Notes: generated from the sequence alone by a model not told the origin. Shown: positions 1 through 10,066, counted from the stretch's first letter. The stretch: 64,000 bases of DNA from Aptenodytes patagonicus (GCF_965638725.1 NC_134981.1:42994849-43058848), one strand, 5' to 3'. Numbers and translations are program-made.

Positions 1-1
1 G

Positions 2-1225
2 ATATCAAGTGATCTCGGACAGTCTCCTAAACAACAGAGCATAGGGGTCTCATGCCACGACAATGATCCCTTAAACTATGATCCGGCTGCTCACTGGCAG
101 GCCGTTCGACAACAAGCCTTGGCAGAAGGGGACCTTTCTACTATGGCATACCCTGTCATAATCAGTGAACAAGGTCCTAACAGTTGGCAGCCCCTTCAAC
201 GGGATTTGGTTAAGGAGTTAAGGCGGACCATTATGCAATATGGATTGGGAGCGCCTTTTACACAGAGCCTATTGCAAAATATTGTGAAGGGACACTTGTT
301 AACCCCTTTCGATACCAAAGCGTTAGCCGATTTAATATTTTCCCCTACACAAAGAGTGCTCTGGCAAGCCCACTGGCGGGAGCTCTGTGATCATGCAGCT
401 TTACAGAACCTGGAACGGCGAGCGGGAGACCTGCTACGGGGCGCGGGAATTGCTCAGTTAATGGGGGAGGACCCTATCAATACGCCGCAACTGCAGGCAC
501 GGCTGGCGCCTGAAATTTTAAGACAATCAGCGGACCTTGCGTTTCAAGCAATGATAAAGGTCCCTGATACAGGACGACCGGTAAAATCTTTTACTAGCAT
601 TAAGCAAGGGACCAACGAACCTTATATGGATTTTATTGACAAGCTCCAAGAAGCTATTCAAAAACAAATACAAAATCCTGAAGCCAAAGAGGCATTGCTT
701 ATGAAATTGGCTATAGAAAATGCCAATGAGGACTGTAAAAGAGTCTTACAGACATTGCGAAATCCGACCATAATAGACATGCTTGACGCGTGCAATCGTG
801 TGGGTTCAATTACACATAAGAATGAGGTTTTTGCAGCCTGTTTAGCCGCTGCCTTGCGTCCCGGTAACAAAGCATGTTTCCGCTGTGGAAACTCGGGGCA
901 TTTTAAACGGCAATGTCCTGAGAATCCTGTACAAAAGGGAGGATCGGAAGGAATTCAGCAGCCCCCTGGTATTTGCCCGCGCTGCCACAAGGGGAGGCAC
1001 TATGTTAATCGATGCCGGTCGAAATACGATCTCCGCGGTCGACCCTTGTCGGGAAACAGGAAGTCAAGCGCGAGGCGGGGGCGCGCACCGACACAAATGC
1101 CACCCCAAAATCCCCAACCCCAAAACCCCATGAGACCGCTGTCTCAGCAGGCCTGGATCACCTCAAGGCCAGAACCATCGGCAGTGCCAGAGTGGATGTC
1201 TCCACAGCTACCAACCTCTCTATAA
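2..1225 (+). CDS. gag: gag, capsid-nucleocapsid part (5' partial)
   Basis: The frame is open from base 2, so the N-terminal matrix part lies outside the window. The visible part covers capsid and nucleocapsid, which build the viral core and bind genomic RNA. A major homology region (QGTNEPYMDFIDKL) is encoded near base 610. Two CCHC knuckles follow near 875-1015 (CFRCGNSGHFKRQC and CPRCHKGRHYVNRC), the usual class II number. The tail after the second knuckle is basic and then rich in proline and glutamine. No internal stop is seen. A slippery heptamer at 1051-1057 lies in this frame and would divert a share of ribosomes into pro. Confidence 0.9.
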   Translation: MSSDLGQSPKQQSIGVSCHDNDPLNYDPAAHWQAVRQQALAEGDLSTMAYPVIISEQGPNSWQPLQRDLVKELRRTIMQYGLGAPFTQSLLQNIVKGHLLTPFDTKALADLIFSPTQRVLWQAHWRELCDHAALQNLERRAGDLLRGAGIAQLMGEDPINTPQLQARLAPEILRQSADLAFQAMIKVPDTGRPVKSFTSIKQGTNEPYMDFIDKLQEAIQKQIQNPEAKEALLMKLAIENANEDCKRVLQTLRNPTIIDMLDACNRVGSITHKNEVFAACLAAALRPGNKACFRCGNSGHFKRQCPENPVQKGGSEGIQQPPGICPRCHKGRHYVNRCRSKYDLRGRPLSGNRKSSARRGRAPTQMPPQNPQPQNPMRPLSQQAWITSRPEPSAVPEWMSPQLPTSL

Positions 1226-1890
1226 ACGATCAGACTGTGCACAGGGTGCCCCTCAATGTGAGAGGCCCCCTTGGCCAGGGGCTGAGTGCCCTATTGGTGG
1301 GGAGGTCCAGTGCTACTATGCAGGGTTTGTTTGTGTTACCTGAGGTTATCGACTCTGATTATACGGGACAGCTGCAAGCATTGCTATGGACCCCGTCTCC
1401 TCCAGTGTTTATTCCAGCTGGAAGCAGGATTGCACAGCTAGTTCCTTTTAAGAGTATGGTTCGTAATCGGGATCCTATTTCCTGGGGGGCTGGTGGATTT
1501 GGGTCCACAGGTGAACCAAATATTTTTTGGACTCAGCTTGTCCAAAGAACTCAGCCCACTTTGACCTGCGCTCTAAAGAATAAAGGCAGCAAACCGGAAC
1601 AACTGGTAGTGAAGGGAATGATAGATACAGGGGCAGACGTTACTATCATCAGTACTGCAAAGTGGCCTGGATCATGGGAAACCATCCCGGTCAACACGGG
1701 GCTAGTGGGAATTGGAGGCCTGTCGACGTCCAGGCAGAGTGCCAACTTAATACAGATTGTAAGCCCGGAAGGACAGGTTGCAACTATTCGACCTTTTGTG
1801 GTTCCTGCGCCGTTAAACCTGTGGGGACGAGATGTCTTGAGCACTTGGGGACTAGTGATTGGCACTGCTGATCCGCATCAACATTTTTAG
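1012..1890 (+). CDS. pro: pro: dUTPase-protease polyprotein segment
   Basis: This frame lies -1 to gag and overlaps it by about 210 bases. Translation probably enters at the slippery site 1051-1057, not at an ATG. The first half is a trimeric-type dUTPase, shown by the EVIDSDYTGQLQ motif around 1345. It would hydrolyse dUTP to keep uracil out of viral DNA. The second half is an aspartic protease with active-site DTGAD near 1626-1640 and a late LWGRDVL motif. A dUTPase upstream of protease is a betaretroviral arrangement. The frame ends with TAG at 1888-1890 after a run of five T. Pol continues one frame back from about 1884, so a second -1 shift at or next to this stop is likely. It is not a textbook heptamer. 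Confidence 0.88.
   Translation: MPVEIRSPRSTLVGKQEVKREAGARTDTNATPKSPTPKPHETAVSAGLDHLKARTIGSARVDVSTATNLSINDQTVHRVPLNVRGPLGQGLSALLVGRSSATMQGLFVLPEVIDSDYTGQLQALLWTPSPPVFIPAGSRIAQLVPFKSMVRNRDPISWGAGGFGSTGEPNIFWTQLVQRTQPTLTCALKNKGSKPEQLVVKGMIDTGADVTIISTAKWPGSWETIPVNTGLVGIGGLSTSRQSANLIQIVSPEGQVATIRPFVVPAPLNLWGRDVLSTWGLVIGTADPHQHF
1051..1057 (+). promoter_or_regulatory. Gag-pro -1 frameshift site GGGAAAC
   Basis: The heptamer reads G GGA AAC in the gag frame, the classical X XXY YYZ phase. A -1 slip enters the pro frame, which is open here. The next 35 bases are GC-rich with self-complementary GCGCG/CGCGC runs, so a stimulatory stem is plausible. From memory, GGGAAAC serves the gag-pro junction of some betaretroviruses. 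Confidence 0.75.
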
Positions 1891-4526
1891 CTGGGGTCAC
1901 TGGCGCTCGGCCCACCGTTCGACTCACATGGCTCACCGATCAGCCAGTGTGGGTGGATCAGTGGCCCCTATCACAGGAAAAGGCCGACGTGTTGCGGACA
2001 TTAGTGGACAAGCAAGTGAGTCAAGGACATCTGGTTCCCACCACCAGCGCCTGGAACACCCCAGTGTTTGTTATAAAAAAGAAAAGTGGCAAATGGAGAC
2101 TTCTACATGATTTACGGCAAGTAAATGCCGTGATTCAAGATATGGGGACATTGCAACCAGGTATGCCTTCGCCAACATTGATACCTCATCAATGGGACAT
2201 CGTGATTATCGATTTGAAAGACTGCTTTTTCACGATTCCCTTAGCGCCGGAAGATGCTCCCAGATTTGCCTTCTCCCTACCAGTTGTAAACCATCAAGGG
2301 CCTAGGTTGCGATATCATTGGACGGTGTTGCCCCAGGGCATGAAAAACAGTCCCACAATATGTCAAATGTATGTTGCATGTGCGTTGTCGCCCATAAGAA
2401 ACAAATATCCTGACTTAATTTGTTATCACTACATGGACGATATTTTAATCGCCAGACGAGACCCAAAGGAACTGGTCACAGTTATGAAGGATATGTTGCA
2501 GGGATTAAAGACATACGGCTTGCAAATAGCTCCTGAAAAGGTGCAAGTGCAAGCCCTGTGGAAGTACTTGGGGTGGAAGATTTTAGAACATACGATACAG
2601 CCCCAACCCATAACCTTGCAATCTAACATTAAGACACTGAATGACTTGCAAAAACTAGTAGGGACTATCAATTGGGTACGCCCATTGCTGGGAATAGATA
2701 ATGACATGTTAAACCCACTGTTCAAGTTGTTAAAGGGTAATCCTGAGTTGACATCTCCACGAGAATTAACGACAGAGGCCAAACAAGTGCTACGAAAAAT
2801 ATCACAGGTGCTTACCGAGAGGCAGGCACAACGCGTAATTGAAGGATTGGGAGTTAACTTGTATGTCCTAAATCAGTCCCGACAAGCAGTGGGCCTCTTA
2901 GGCCAATGGGACAGCAAGGGTACCCAGGACCCCTTAGCCATCATTGAGTGGGTATTCCTGCCGCATCAAGCACCAAAAACGATAGTAACGAGGGTGGAAA
3001 TGTTTTCGATGCTTGTGCGAAAAGGACGTGCGCGATGTTTGGAATTAACGGGTACAGATCTTAAAACAATTTATCTCCCACTGACTAAAGACCACCTTAA
3101 TTGGTGTGAGGCTAATAGCCTAGAACTACAGATAGCGCTGGAAAACTTTAAGGGACAAATTCTAATTCACTATCCATCTCACAAATTATTCTCCCTTAAT
3201 GAGGAAATTAGTATAATTCCCGAATCATTGAGTAAGGAGGTACCTGTCAAAGGACCCACCTTATTCACCGATGGATCAGGACGAACAGGTAAGGCAGTTA
3301 TAGTGTGGTGTGAAAAAGGGGAATGGAAACACCAAGGTCACCATGTTGTAGGAAGTCCTCAGCTGGTGGAAATATACGCAGTAATTCAGGTCTTTCGCCA
3401 ATGGGAGATCCCATTAAATTTGGTTACTGATTCTCAGTACGTCGCCAACGTTGTCAGGCGCTTGGAAAAGGCTTGGCTCAAAGAAGTTGATAACGAACCA
3501 GTGTTTTTAATGTTCAAACAGGTATGGGACTTGTTGAATCGCCGCATAAACCCGTATTATGTGCTCCACGTGAGGAGTCATACCTCTCTCCCAGGGTTTA
3601 TATCAGAAGGGAATGCGCAAGCTGATCATCTCGCTGCCCCCGTATGGACAATCCCTGTACCAGACGTTTCTACACAAGCCCGATTGTCGCACGAGTTTTT
3701 CCATCAATCTGCCCGAATGCTGCGTCGACAATTTGGGTTGACTTGGGACACGGCACGAAGTATTGTACAAATGTGTCCTGACTGTCAGCAATTAGTTCCC
3801 ATACCCCAAACAGGGGTAAATCCCCAAGGAGAAAAGGCCCTACAGATTTGGCAATCCGATGTTACTCATATCGGAGAATTTGGCAAACAAAAGTATGTAC
3901 ATGTTTCCATCGATGCGTTCTCCGGAGCTCTATGGGCAACCGCAGAGACCGGAGAAAAAAGCAAAGTTATTTTACGGCACTGGAAAGGGGCCTTTGCTGC
4001 TCTAGGGGTTCCACACCAGATCAAAACAGATAATGGGCCCGGGTACATAAGCGCAAAAACGCAAGCCTTTTTGGCACAACGGGGCATTCGACATATCACT
4101 GGTATCCCTTATTCCCCTCAGAGCCAGGGTATCGTTGAGCGGGCTCATCTCACTCTCAAGCAGCTATTACAAAAACAAAAAGGGGGAATGCTAGGGGAAT
4201 CACCGCAAGCCCATCTCCATAAGGCAGTATATGTGTTAAATCATCTTACAATAAGGGAAGACAGGACAGCAGTTGACAGCCCTAACACGGTAATAGCGCG
4301 ACACTTTACATCTTGTAACTCAGCTTCTCCGGTAGGAGAAAGGGCTCAGGTGTGGGTCAAGTCATTGGAAAATAGCCAATGGGAAGGCCCTTATGATCTT
4401 ATAACATGGGGGAGAGGATATGCTTGTGTTTCCACAGATCGTGGACCCCGGTGGATACCCACCCGCTGCGTTCAACCGTATCTGGACAAGGAGCCCAAGG
4501 AGCTCACAGATGCATCAATGGTTTGA
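1884..4526 (+). CDS. pol: pol: reverse transcriptase, RNase H, integrase
   Basis: The frame opens after a TGA at 1869 and has its first ATG at 1947. It would normally be reached by frameshift from pro. Reverse transcriptase carries YMDD at 2430-2441. RNase H follows, with catalytic TDGSG near 3267 and TDSQY near 3426. Integrase has an HHCC zinc domain (H near 3690, CPDC near 3777), a DDE core (Asp in QSDVTH near 3855, Asp in KTDNGP near 4026, Glu in GIVERA near 4134) and a C-terminal DNA-binding part. No internal stop or frameshift is seen, so the enzyme could still be functional in principle; this is untested. Confidence 0.92.
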   Translation, partial: FLAGVTGARPTVRLTWLTDQPVWVDQWPLSQEKADVLRTLVDKQVSQGHLVPTTSAWNTPVFVIKKKSGKWRLLHDLRQVNAVIQDMGTLQPGMPSPTLIPHQWDIVIIDLKDCFFTIPLAPEDAPRFAFSLPVVNHQGPRLRYHWTVLPQGMKNSPTICQMYVACALSPIRNKYPDLICYHYMDDILIARRDPKELVTVMKDMLQGLKTYGLQIAPEKVQVQALWKYLGWKILEHTIQPQPITLQSNIKTLNDLQKLVGTINWVRPLLGIDNDMLNPLFKLLKGNPELTSPRELTTEAKQVLRKISQVLTERQAQRVIEGLGVNLYVLNQSRQAVGLLGQWDSKGTQDPLAIIEWVFLPHQAPKTIVTRVEMFSMLVRKGRARCLELTGTDLKTIYLPLTKDHLNWCEANSLELQIALENFKGQILIHYPSHKLFSLNEEISIIPESLSKEVPVKGPTLFTDGSGRTGKAVIVWCEKGEWKHQGHHVVGSPQLVEIYAVIQVFRQWEIPLNLVTDSQYVANVVRRLEKAWLKEVDNEPVFLMFKQVWDLLNRRINPYYVLHVRSHTSLPGFISEGNAQADHLAAPVWTIPVPDVSTQARLSHEFFHQSARMLRRQFGLTWDTARSIVQMCPDCQQLVPIPQTGVNPQGEKALQIWQSDVTHIGEFGKQKYVHVSIDAFSGALWATAETGEKSKVILRHWKGAFAALGVPHQIKTDNGPGYISAKTQAFLAQRGIRHITGIPYSPQSQGIVERAHLTLKQLLQKQKGGMLGESPQAHLHKAVYVLNHLTIREDRTAVDSPNTVIARHFTSCNSASPVGERAQVWVKSLENSQWEGPYDLITWGRGYACVSTDRGPRWIPTRCVQPYLDKEPKELTDASMV

Positions 4527-4776
4527 AGTAGATTACTGGGACTTACACAAAGTATCTAATTCGATATTCAGGGAACCACCTAGTGGGCCAGGCCGTGCCG
4601 GGGTATATAGGGGACCAAGTGGGTTGCCATTAACCGTGGACTGGGAACACCAGGCGGCGGAGAACAGTCAACTGAATAATCAAGAGGTGACAGGAATTCC
4701 CTGCCTCCAGTGTCCTGGATCAACACATCACGCATGGACTTTGTGCAAATGCGATAATTGCGAAAGAAACTGGTAA
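4420..4776 (+). CDS. Candidate small ORF across the pol-env junction
   Basis: A 118-codon frame overlaps the pol end in another frame and runs into the 456-base gap before the env ATG. Its C-terminal half has a cysteine cluster (CLQC, then CKCDNC about 12 residues on) that could bind a metal. Betaretroviruses such as MMTV and JSRV make regulatory proteins from the env leader, which is why I list it. No homology to those is visible. It could equally be a chance frame in an env leader. Confidence 0.25.
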   Translation: MLVFPQIVDPGGYPPAAFNRIWTRSPRSSQMHQWFEVDYWDLHKVSNSIFREPPSGPGRAGVYRGPSGLPLTVDWEHQAAENSQLNNQEVTGIPCLQCPGSTHHAWTLCKCDNCERNW

Positions 4777-4982
4777 TGTTACTCTCAGTTCTGGGCGGGA
4801 AGGTGCACAAGGTGTAAAGGGCATACCACCGGGAGCGCCGAACCACAGATTCTGCAGCTAGTGTGTGGGAGATCACATTGTGTCCCCCAGCTGTGGACTG
4901 TGTGGGAAACGGACTGGGAGAGTGCTAAACACAGTGTGACAAGTGCTTTGGGTGGAAACGGAACAAAAAGAGAACGTAAACC

Positions 4983-6284
4983 ATGACGCCAGTATGGGGG
5001 GGTGTCTTGTGGCTGGTATCACTGTGTGCGGTTGCTGTGTTATGGGCACCCTCACAGCCGAAGGAAAATGTTTGGGTAACTCTGGCCAATCAGACAGGAC
5101 AGGATTCCATCTGCCTGTCGGTATCTTCCCCTGGCAACCCCTTTTCTACCTGCCTAGTGGGGCTTCCTTTAGATAATTGGGACTCGGGCCTGACTAGTCC
5201 TTTCAAGGAGGCCTGCAGGGGGGGACGACACGCCACTGACAATTGGGATGGATGCCTACCACATCTTAATCACTTGCCAATAGAACCTCAGGAACTCGAG
5301 CTATTAGGGTCCATAAAAATGGATTGGTGTTTGTATTTCAATTATTCAGGGGCCAATGTTTCCCGAGTCTGGTCAGTTAACACTACCCTGGGAATCTATA
5401 AAAATGAATCACTGTGGTGTAACCACACAAGCAGCAATATATCTAAATCATCCAATGCACCTATAGGATTACCCAGGGGGGTCTTTTTAATATGTGGAGA
5501 CCAGGCCTGGCCTGGCATTCCCTCTCATATTAAAGGTGGGCCGTGTTCGTTGGGAAGATTAACTCTACTAATGCCAAACACATCTATGATCCTAGACCAC
5601 AGAAGGGGCACCCCTAAGACGCGCAGTAAGCACAGAGCACATGCCTACACTTCACAATGTGATGATGCTGTCGACCTATGGAACCGGAACACTGTAGCTG
5701 CGGTTGCAATCTTGGCTCCAGGTGTCGCAGCAGCAAAGAGTTTGGTGACATTAAATAAATTAGGATGTTGGCTAGCGAAACAATCGAATGCAACCTCTGA
5801 AGCACTAACAGGATTACTAATGGATGTAGATTCTATACGACATGCTACTTTGCAAAATAGAGCAGCGATAGATTTTTTGCTTTTAGCGCAAGGCCATGGG
5901 TGTGAAGAGTTGGAGGGAATGTGTTGTATGAACCTATCTGATCATTCGGAATCAATTCACCGCAGCATTCAGATGTTGAAGGAAGGAGTACAGAAGCTAA
6001 GAGTGGAAGACCCCTGGGACTGGTTGGATAAATTATTCGGGAAACGGGGTCTAAGCGGCTGGTTAAAAGGACTAGCCAAGCTAGGAGGGCTATGCTTAGT
6101 AATGTTCCTTTGCATCCTGGTTTGTGTGCCATGTCTGTTACAAGGTAAGCGAAAAATGATTGAAAGATCGGTTTCAGCAGTGTTTCTAGTAAAACAAAAA
6201 GGGGGAGATGTGGGGATGGGAATCTCACTAATGGACATTCCTGAGTTTGATTTTAATGAGCAAACACTGTACCACCTGGCATGA
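4983..6284 (+). CDS. env: env: surface and transmembrane glycoprotein, intact frame
   Basis: This 433-codon frame has an N-terminal hydrophobic signal (about residues 4-20), several N-glycosylation sites in a short surface subunit, and a basic stretch near 5600-5635 at the expected cleavage point, though not a clean furin site. The transmembrane subunit has the ectodomain motif LQNRAAIDFLLL followed by CEELEGMCC, a CX6CC pattern. A membrane segment lies near 6065-6135. From memory this subunit resembles that of avian alpharetroviruses, unlike the beta-like pol, so the genome looks recombinant. The last 25 codons run into the 3' LTR. The frame is unbroken. Confidence 0.88.
   Translation: MTPVWGGVLWLVSLCAVAVLWAPSQPKENVWVTLANQTGQDSICLSVSSPGNPFSTCLVGLPLDNWDSGLTSPFKEACRGGRHATDNWDGCLPHLNHLPIEPQELELLGSIKMDWCLYFNYSGANVSRVWSVNTTLGIYKNESLWCNHTSSNISKSSNAPIGLPRGVFLICGDQAWPGIPSHIKGGPCSLGRLTLLMPNTSMILDHRRGTPKTRSKHRAHAYTSQCDDAVDLWNRNTVAAVAILAPGVAAAKSLVTLNKLGCWLAKQSNATSEALTGLLMDVDSIRHATLQNRAAIDFLLLAQGHGCEELEGMCCMNLSDHSESIHRSIQMLKEGVQKLRVEDPWDWLDKLFGKRGLSGWLKGLAKLGGLCLVMFLCILVCVPCLLQGKRKMIERSVSAVFLVKQKGGDVGMGISLMDIPEFDFNEQTLYHLA
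6191..6208 (+). promoter_or_regulatory. Polypurine tract of the class II ERV
   Basis: The purine run AAAACAAAAAGGGGGAGA directly precedes the LTR start TGTGGGG, the normal site for plus-strand priming. Confidence 0.85.
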
Positions 6285-6553
6285 CAAGGCACTTAAGCAG
6301 AAAATAACGGAGAAAGGAATGTGCAGCTGGAAGGAGAAAAACAAGATAAAGGCCATGAAGGCATTTCGCATGATCAGGAAGAACGGGCCAATCTGCTAGA
6401 GCATAGATGCGCGTGAACACAAGGCTATAACCTATCTGCAAGCTGCAGGTAGCGCGTGTACACTTCTGCTTGCTATAAAAGATGCTAACAAAAAGCAATA
6501 AAGGTCTTTTGGTTGCCGTGCCTGCCAGAGTCCGTGCCGCTTTAACCCCCACA
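6209..6553 (+). repeat. 3' LTR of the class II ERV (345 bp)
   Basis: It starts TGTGGGG and ends CCCCACA, a perfect 7-base inverted repeat. A TATA-like TATAAAAG lies near 6475 and AATAAA near 6499. Its first 76 bases encode the C-terminus of env. Confidence 0.85.
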
Positions 6554-7442
6554 TGGTATTACAATAAGAATCACCCAGATTAATGAAGAATGAACTTTGA
6601 TGAAACCGAGCAAAGCACAGTGATGATGGAACCAGAACTGACTTCAACATGAAACAATCCAACACCGCATACCATCCCCATCTTTCCTGCCCTGAAAGAT
6701 TATTATGACAGATGGAGCCCAAAGTCATGGACTAAATGAACTCAACGGACATTTTAGAGGGATGGCCCACAGACTAAGGGAATGATATCTGTCTGTGTAT
6801 AGATATATTAAAAAACAGGAAAAGGGGTGGTGATTAATGGAAATGTATTGGAAAGTGGGGGACCTGGGCATGATGTAGATGTTATAGAATAAGGGGTGGA
6901 TACTGTCCTGGTTTCGGCAGGGACAGAGTTAATTTCCTTCCTAGTAGCTGGTATAGTGCTGTGTTTTGGATTTAGGATGAGAACAAAGTTGATAACACAC
7001 CCATGTTTTAGTTGTTGCTAGGTAGTGCTTACACTAGCCAAGGACTTTTCAGCTTCCCATGCTCTACCGACTGAGAAGGCTGCAGGTGCACAAGAAGCTG
7101 GGAGGGGGCACAGCCAAACTGGCCAAAGGGACATTCCATACCATGTGACGTCATGCTCAGTACATAAACTGGGGAAAGCTGGCCGGGGGGGCCGCTGCTC
7201 GGGGACTGGCTGGGCATCGGTCGGCGGGTGGTGAGCAATTGCATTGTGCATCACTTGCTTTGTATATTATTATTATTATTATTTGGATTTTATTCTGTTT
7301 CAATTATTAAACTGTTTTTATCTCAACCCACGAGTTTTCTCACTTTTACTCTTCCAATTCTCTCCCCCATCCCACCGGGGTGGCAGGGAGTGAGCGAGCG
7401 GCTGTGTGGTGCTCAGTTGCCGACTGAGGTTAAACCACGACA
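6554..7442 (+). mobile_element. 3' end of an ERVL-like element with its LTR
   Basis: Bases 6554-6903 match the non-coding 3' internal part of the complete ERVL-like provirus (38784-39135). Bases 6904-7442 are its LTR, starting TGTCCTGG and ending CCACGACA, closely like the LTRs at 30274 and 39136. The rest of this copy lies left of the class II ERV, outside the window. Small open frames in the LTR recur in the other copies and are probably not genes. Confidence 0.85.
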
Positions 7443-8632
7443 CTCCAATACAGACAATTGTTGGCATCCCCCTGTCACTCCAGAGATCCAGATGGGTTCT
7501 GTGCCCCTATACCCTGATGGCATCAGCGTACACCGTGCACCAGTGTCCACCAAAGCCTTATACTTCTGTGGGTCTGATATGCCAGGCCATTGAATCCACA
7601 GAGTCCAGTATATCCCGTCATCCCTTTCCTACTCTTGGCCGAAGGCAGGGACCCTCTGTTCCTGTTCCTGGTCAGAGTATTCACTGTCTGACCCTTGCAG
7701 AGCCAGACCAGAAGTCCCCTCACCAGGATGAAGGGAGGTGATCTCAGTCCTTCTTCTGTGTCTGGGAGATCACTGATTGCCTTCTTGTGTCTCTACAGCA
7801 ACTAAGCTGACAGCCTTCTTGGGTGGCCCCTTCTTAACAGCTGTCTTCCCTCTCAGTTCACGTACATGGGTTTCCAGCTTAAAGGTGGGTTCACCATCCC
7901 ACTTCCTCATGTTCTCCCCCTGGTCACGCAGGAAGAACCAGAGTGCGCCACGTGGCACGCGCCTGGGGCTCCTTTTCCCTCTGACTGGGGCAGGAGGGGA
8001 CTGACTTCTTGGGGCGCCCCTGACAGCCAAGGCGCTGGCCCATAGGGATGAGGAGGGACAGAGATTTTCTTCAAGCTTTTGGAGCCAAGAAGACAGTCTC
8101 TCCACAGTTGGTGTATCCATATCCAGGCAGTATACATTGTTGCCAAGCTGTTAGAATATGATGCTGGGGCACTTTGAATCACCTTCCTCCACATGGCCCG
8201 TGTGCCCAGGACATCCTCTGGATCTTTGGAGACCTCATCATTGTCTAGATCACTGTAGATGACTTCCAGCACCGCTAATTCTCTCAGGTACCGGATGCCT
8301 TCATCTGCGGTAGTCCATTTTCCTGGGGAGTTCACAAGATCTTCCTTGAATGGATATCTTGCCTCCACACTTGAGAGGAGCCATCTCCAGAGACTGCAAA
8401 TTGCTGCCTCTTTTCCAATTCCTCTCTCAATTCCCCCATTTCCAGCAAGGGATCCCAGCTGTTGGGCTTCCCTACCTTCCAATTGCTGACTGTCGGCCCT
8501 GTTATCCCAGCATTGGAGCAGCCAGGTACTGGTGTGTTTTCAGCACCTTTTCTAGCTACCAATACAAAGCACAGCACTATGAGGTCTGCTGTGGGGAAAA
8601 TTAACTCCATCTCAGCCAGACCCAATACAATC
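7443..8632 (-). pseudogene. ERVL-like gag and protease remnant, minus strand
   Basis: Read on the minus strand, 7907-8482 encodes a gag segment (GREAQQLGSL, RYPFKEDL, FLREL-like stretches) clearly related to gag of the provirus at 30274-39675. About 7480-7620 matches the start of its protease with disrupted frame. Bases 8503-8632 are the first part of an LTR, so LTR start and gag are joined with the 5' leader and first part of gag missing. The block abuts the plus-strand LTR ending at 7442 in opposite orientation. It is a decayed, internally deleted copy. Confidence 0.7.
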
Positions 8633-9672
8633 TCCAAGCAGACGGTGGTTGGTATATTTCAGGAGCCACCTTTTGACTTCTAGCCTGTTATACTATTTAC
8701 ACTAGTTCCTCTGTTACAAGGAGGAGGAAAACCATGTTGTCTTCCTCTCTCCTTGTGAATATCATCCCCTTGAGATGACTGTGAAAAAAACCACTCAATA
8801 TCTCAGGGTATACACACAGAAGAAAACATATCCTTTGTTTTCCTTTATTGTCACCTCATATGGAAAAACTGTTGCAGCTTATTCTTTTGTACACACTGCT
8901 TTCTAGATTCTTCCCTAATGTAATTTAGATTGGAGTTACAGTGAAACAGATGGTCAAGAATCTGCAGATCACTAATAATTAGCAAGGAGCTAAAGAATAA
9001 AAATTGATGTCAATAAAATAAAAAGGTCAAAAGCTGATTCCTTTGTTTGAATACTAAACAGATAAGCACTGCCTGGACAAATTCAATTATGCTTCCATAT
9101 TTTTGCTGCAGTTTCATTCCAAATTTTACGATAAAGTCACAAGGTTAAAATACTGAACAGAATGACAACTTCAGCTAGCTTTGGTAATGGTAATAACAGA
9201 TAAACAGCAAGTACAAAGCTTTACAATCTCTAATGATAGTTTACTTATTGAGACAGACTTTTTGAGACTCCCGAAGCAAAACCAAGTGACAATTATTAGA
9301 AATCTACAAAAGGAGATTGCTTTCATTATGTACCCAGACCAAATCGTATGATGCAATTTAGTCCAAATATTTATTTTTGTTGGCTATAAGTAAACATCAG
9401 AACACATACAGGTAATGGATGCTTTGCAGCTAAACTGAAGCAGAAGACAAAGAAAATCTATTAGGTCTTATCTAAAAGAGCAGGAGGCGATTACCCAGCA
9501 TTATTATTTCATAAAAATTGTTCTAGATCATTTAATCCACTTCACAAAGCAGCTAATGAATCCAGACCCTGATCAGTTTTTATTCCAGAGCAGTGCATCT
9601 GGATGGGAAAGCACACTAAAAGAACTGTTTCAGTATTGCTTATTCTACAACAGGTTGTCTGGCCAAGATGTT
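8633..9672. other. AT-rich sequence, no gene seen
   Basis: No splice-flanked coding segment, retroviral motif or RNA gene is recognisable on either strand. Confidence 0.6.
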
Positions 9673-10066
9673 TGTCATGGTTTAAACCTGGTAGGCAGCT
9701 AAACCCCACACAGTTGCTTGCTCATTCCCCCCCCCGGTGGGATGGGGGAGAGAATTGGAAGGGTAAAAGTGAGAAAACTCGTGGGTTGAGATAAAGACAG
9801 TTTAATAGGTAAAGCAAAAGCTGTGCATGCAAGCAAAACAAAACAAGGCATTCATTCACTACTTCCCATCGGCAGGCAGATGTTTAGCCATTTCCAGGAA
9901 AGCAGGGCTTCGTCATGCATAATGGTAACTTGGGAAGAGAAACGCCCTAACTCTGAACATCCCCCCCTTCCTCCTTCTTCCCCTAGCTTTTATTGCTGAG
10001 CATGACATCATACGGTATAGAATATCCCTTTGGTCAGTTGGGGTCAGCTGTCCCAGCTGTGTCCCC
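9673..10066 (-). repeat. Truncated LTR (TGTCATGG type), minus strand
   Basis: It matches the first 390 or so plus-strand bases of the LTR at 50734-51330 and then stops. The break is followed by TGTTACCGTAAGT, which resembles the end of the class I LTR at 13879, then by another LTR end piece at about 10120-10250 carrying a short (TG)n run near 10209-10222. Confidence 0.7.

Larger units (their letters stand above)
1..6553 (+). mobile_element. Class II (beta-like) endogenous retrovirus, 5' end outside window
   Basis: A provirus enters from the left edge and reads gag, pro (with dUTPase), pol, env, polypurine tract, 3' LTR. The class II call rests on two zinc knuckles in gag, a dUTPase domain ahead of the protease, YMDD in the reverse transcriptase, and gag, pro and pol each lying one frame back from the gene before. 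All four genes are open inside the window, so the insertion looks young. The right flank (6554 on) is the 3' internal part of an ERVL-like element that is also seen complete at 38784-39675, so this ERV landed inside it. The target duplication cannot be checked because the left end is not in the window. Confidence 0.93.

Noticed and set aside
7018..7254. Recurrent 69-78-codon frames in the LTRs at 6904, 30274 and 39136, on both strands
   Set aside because: They recur because the LTRs are recent copies. No start context, motif or strand preference supports a protein.
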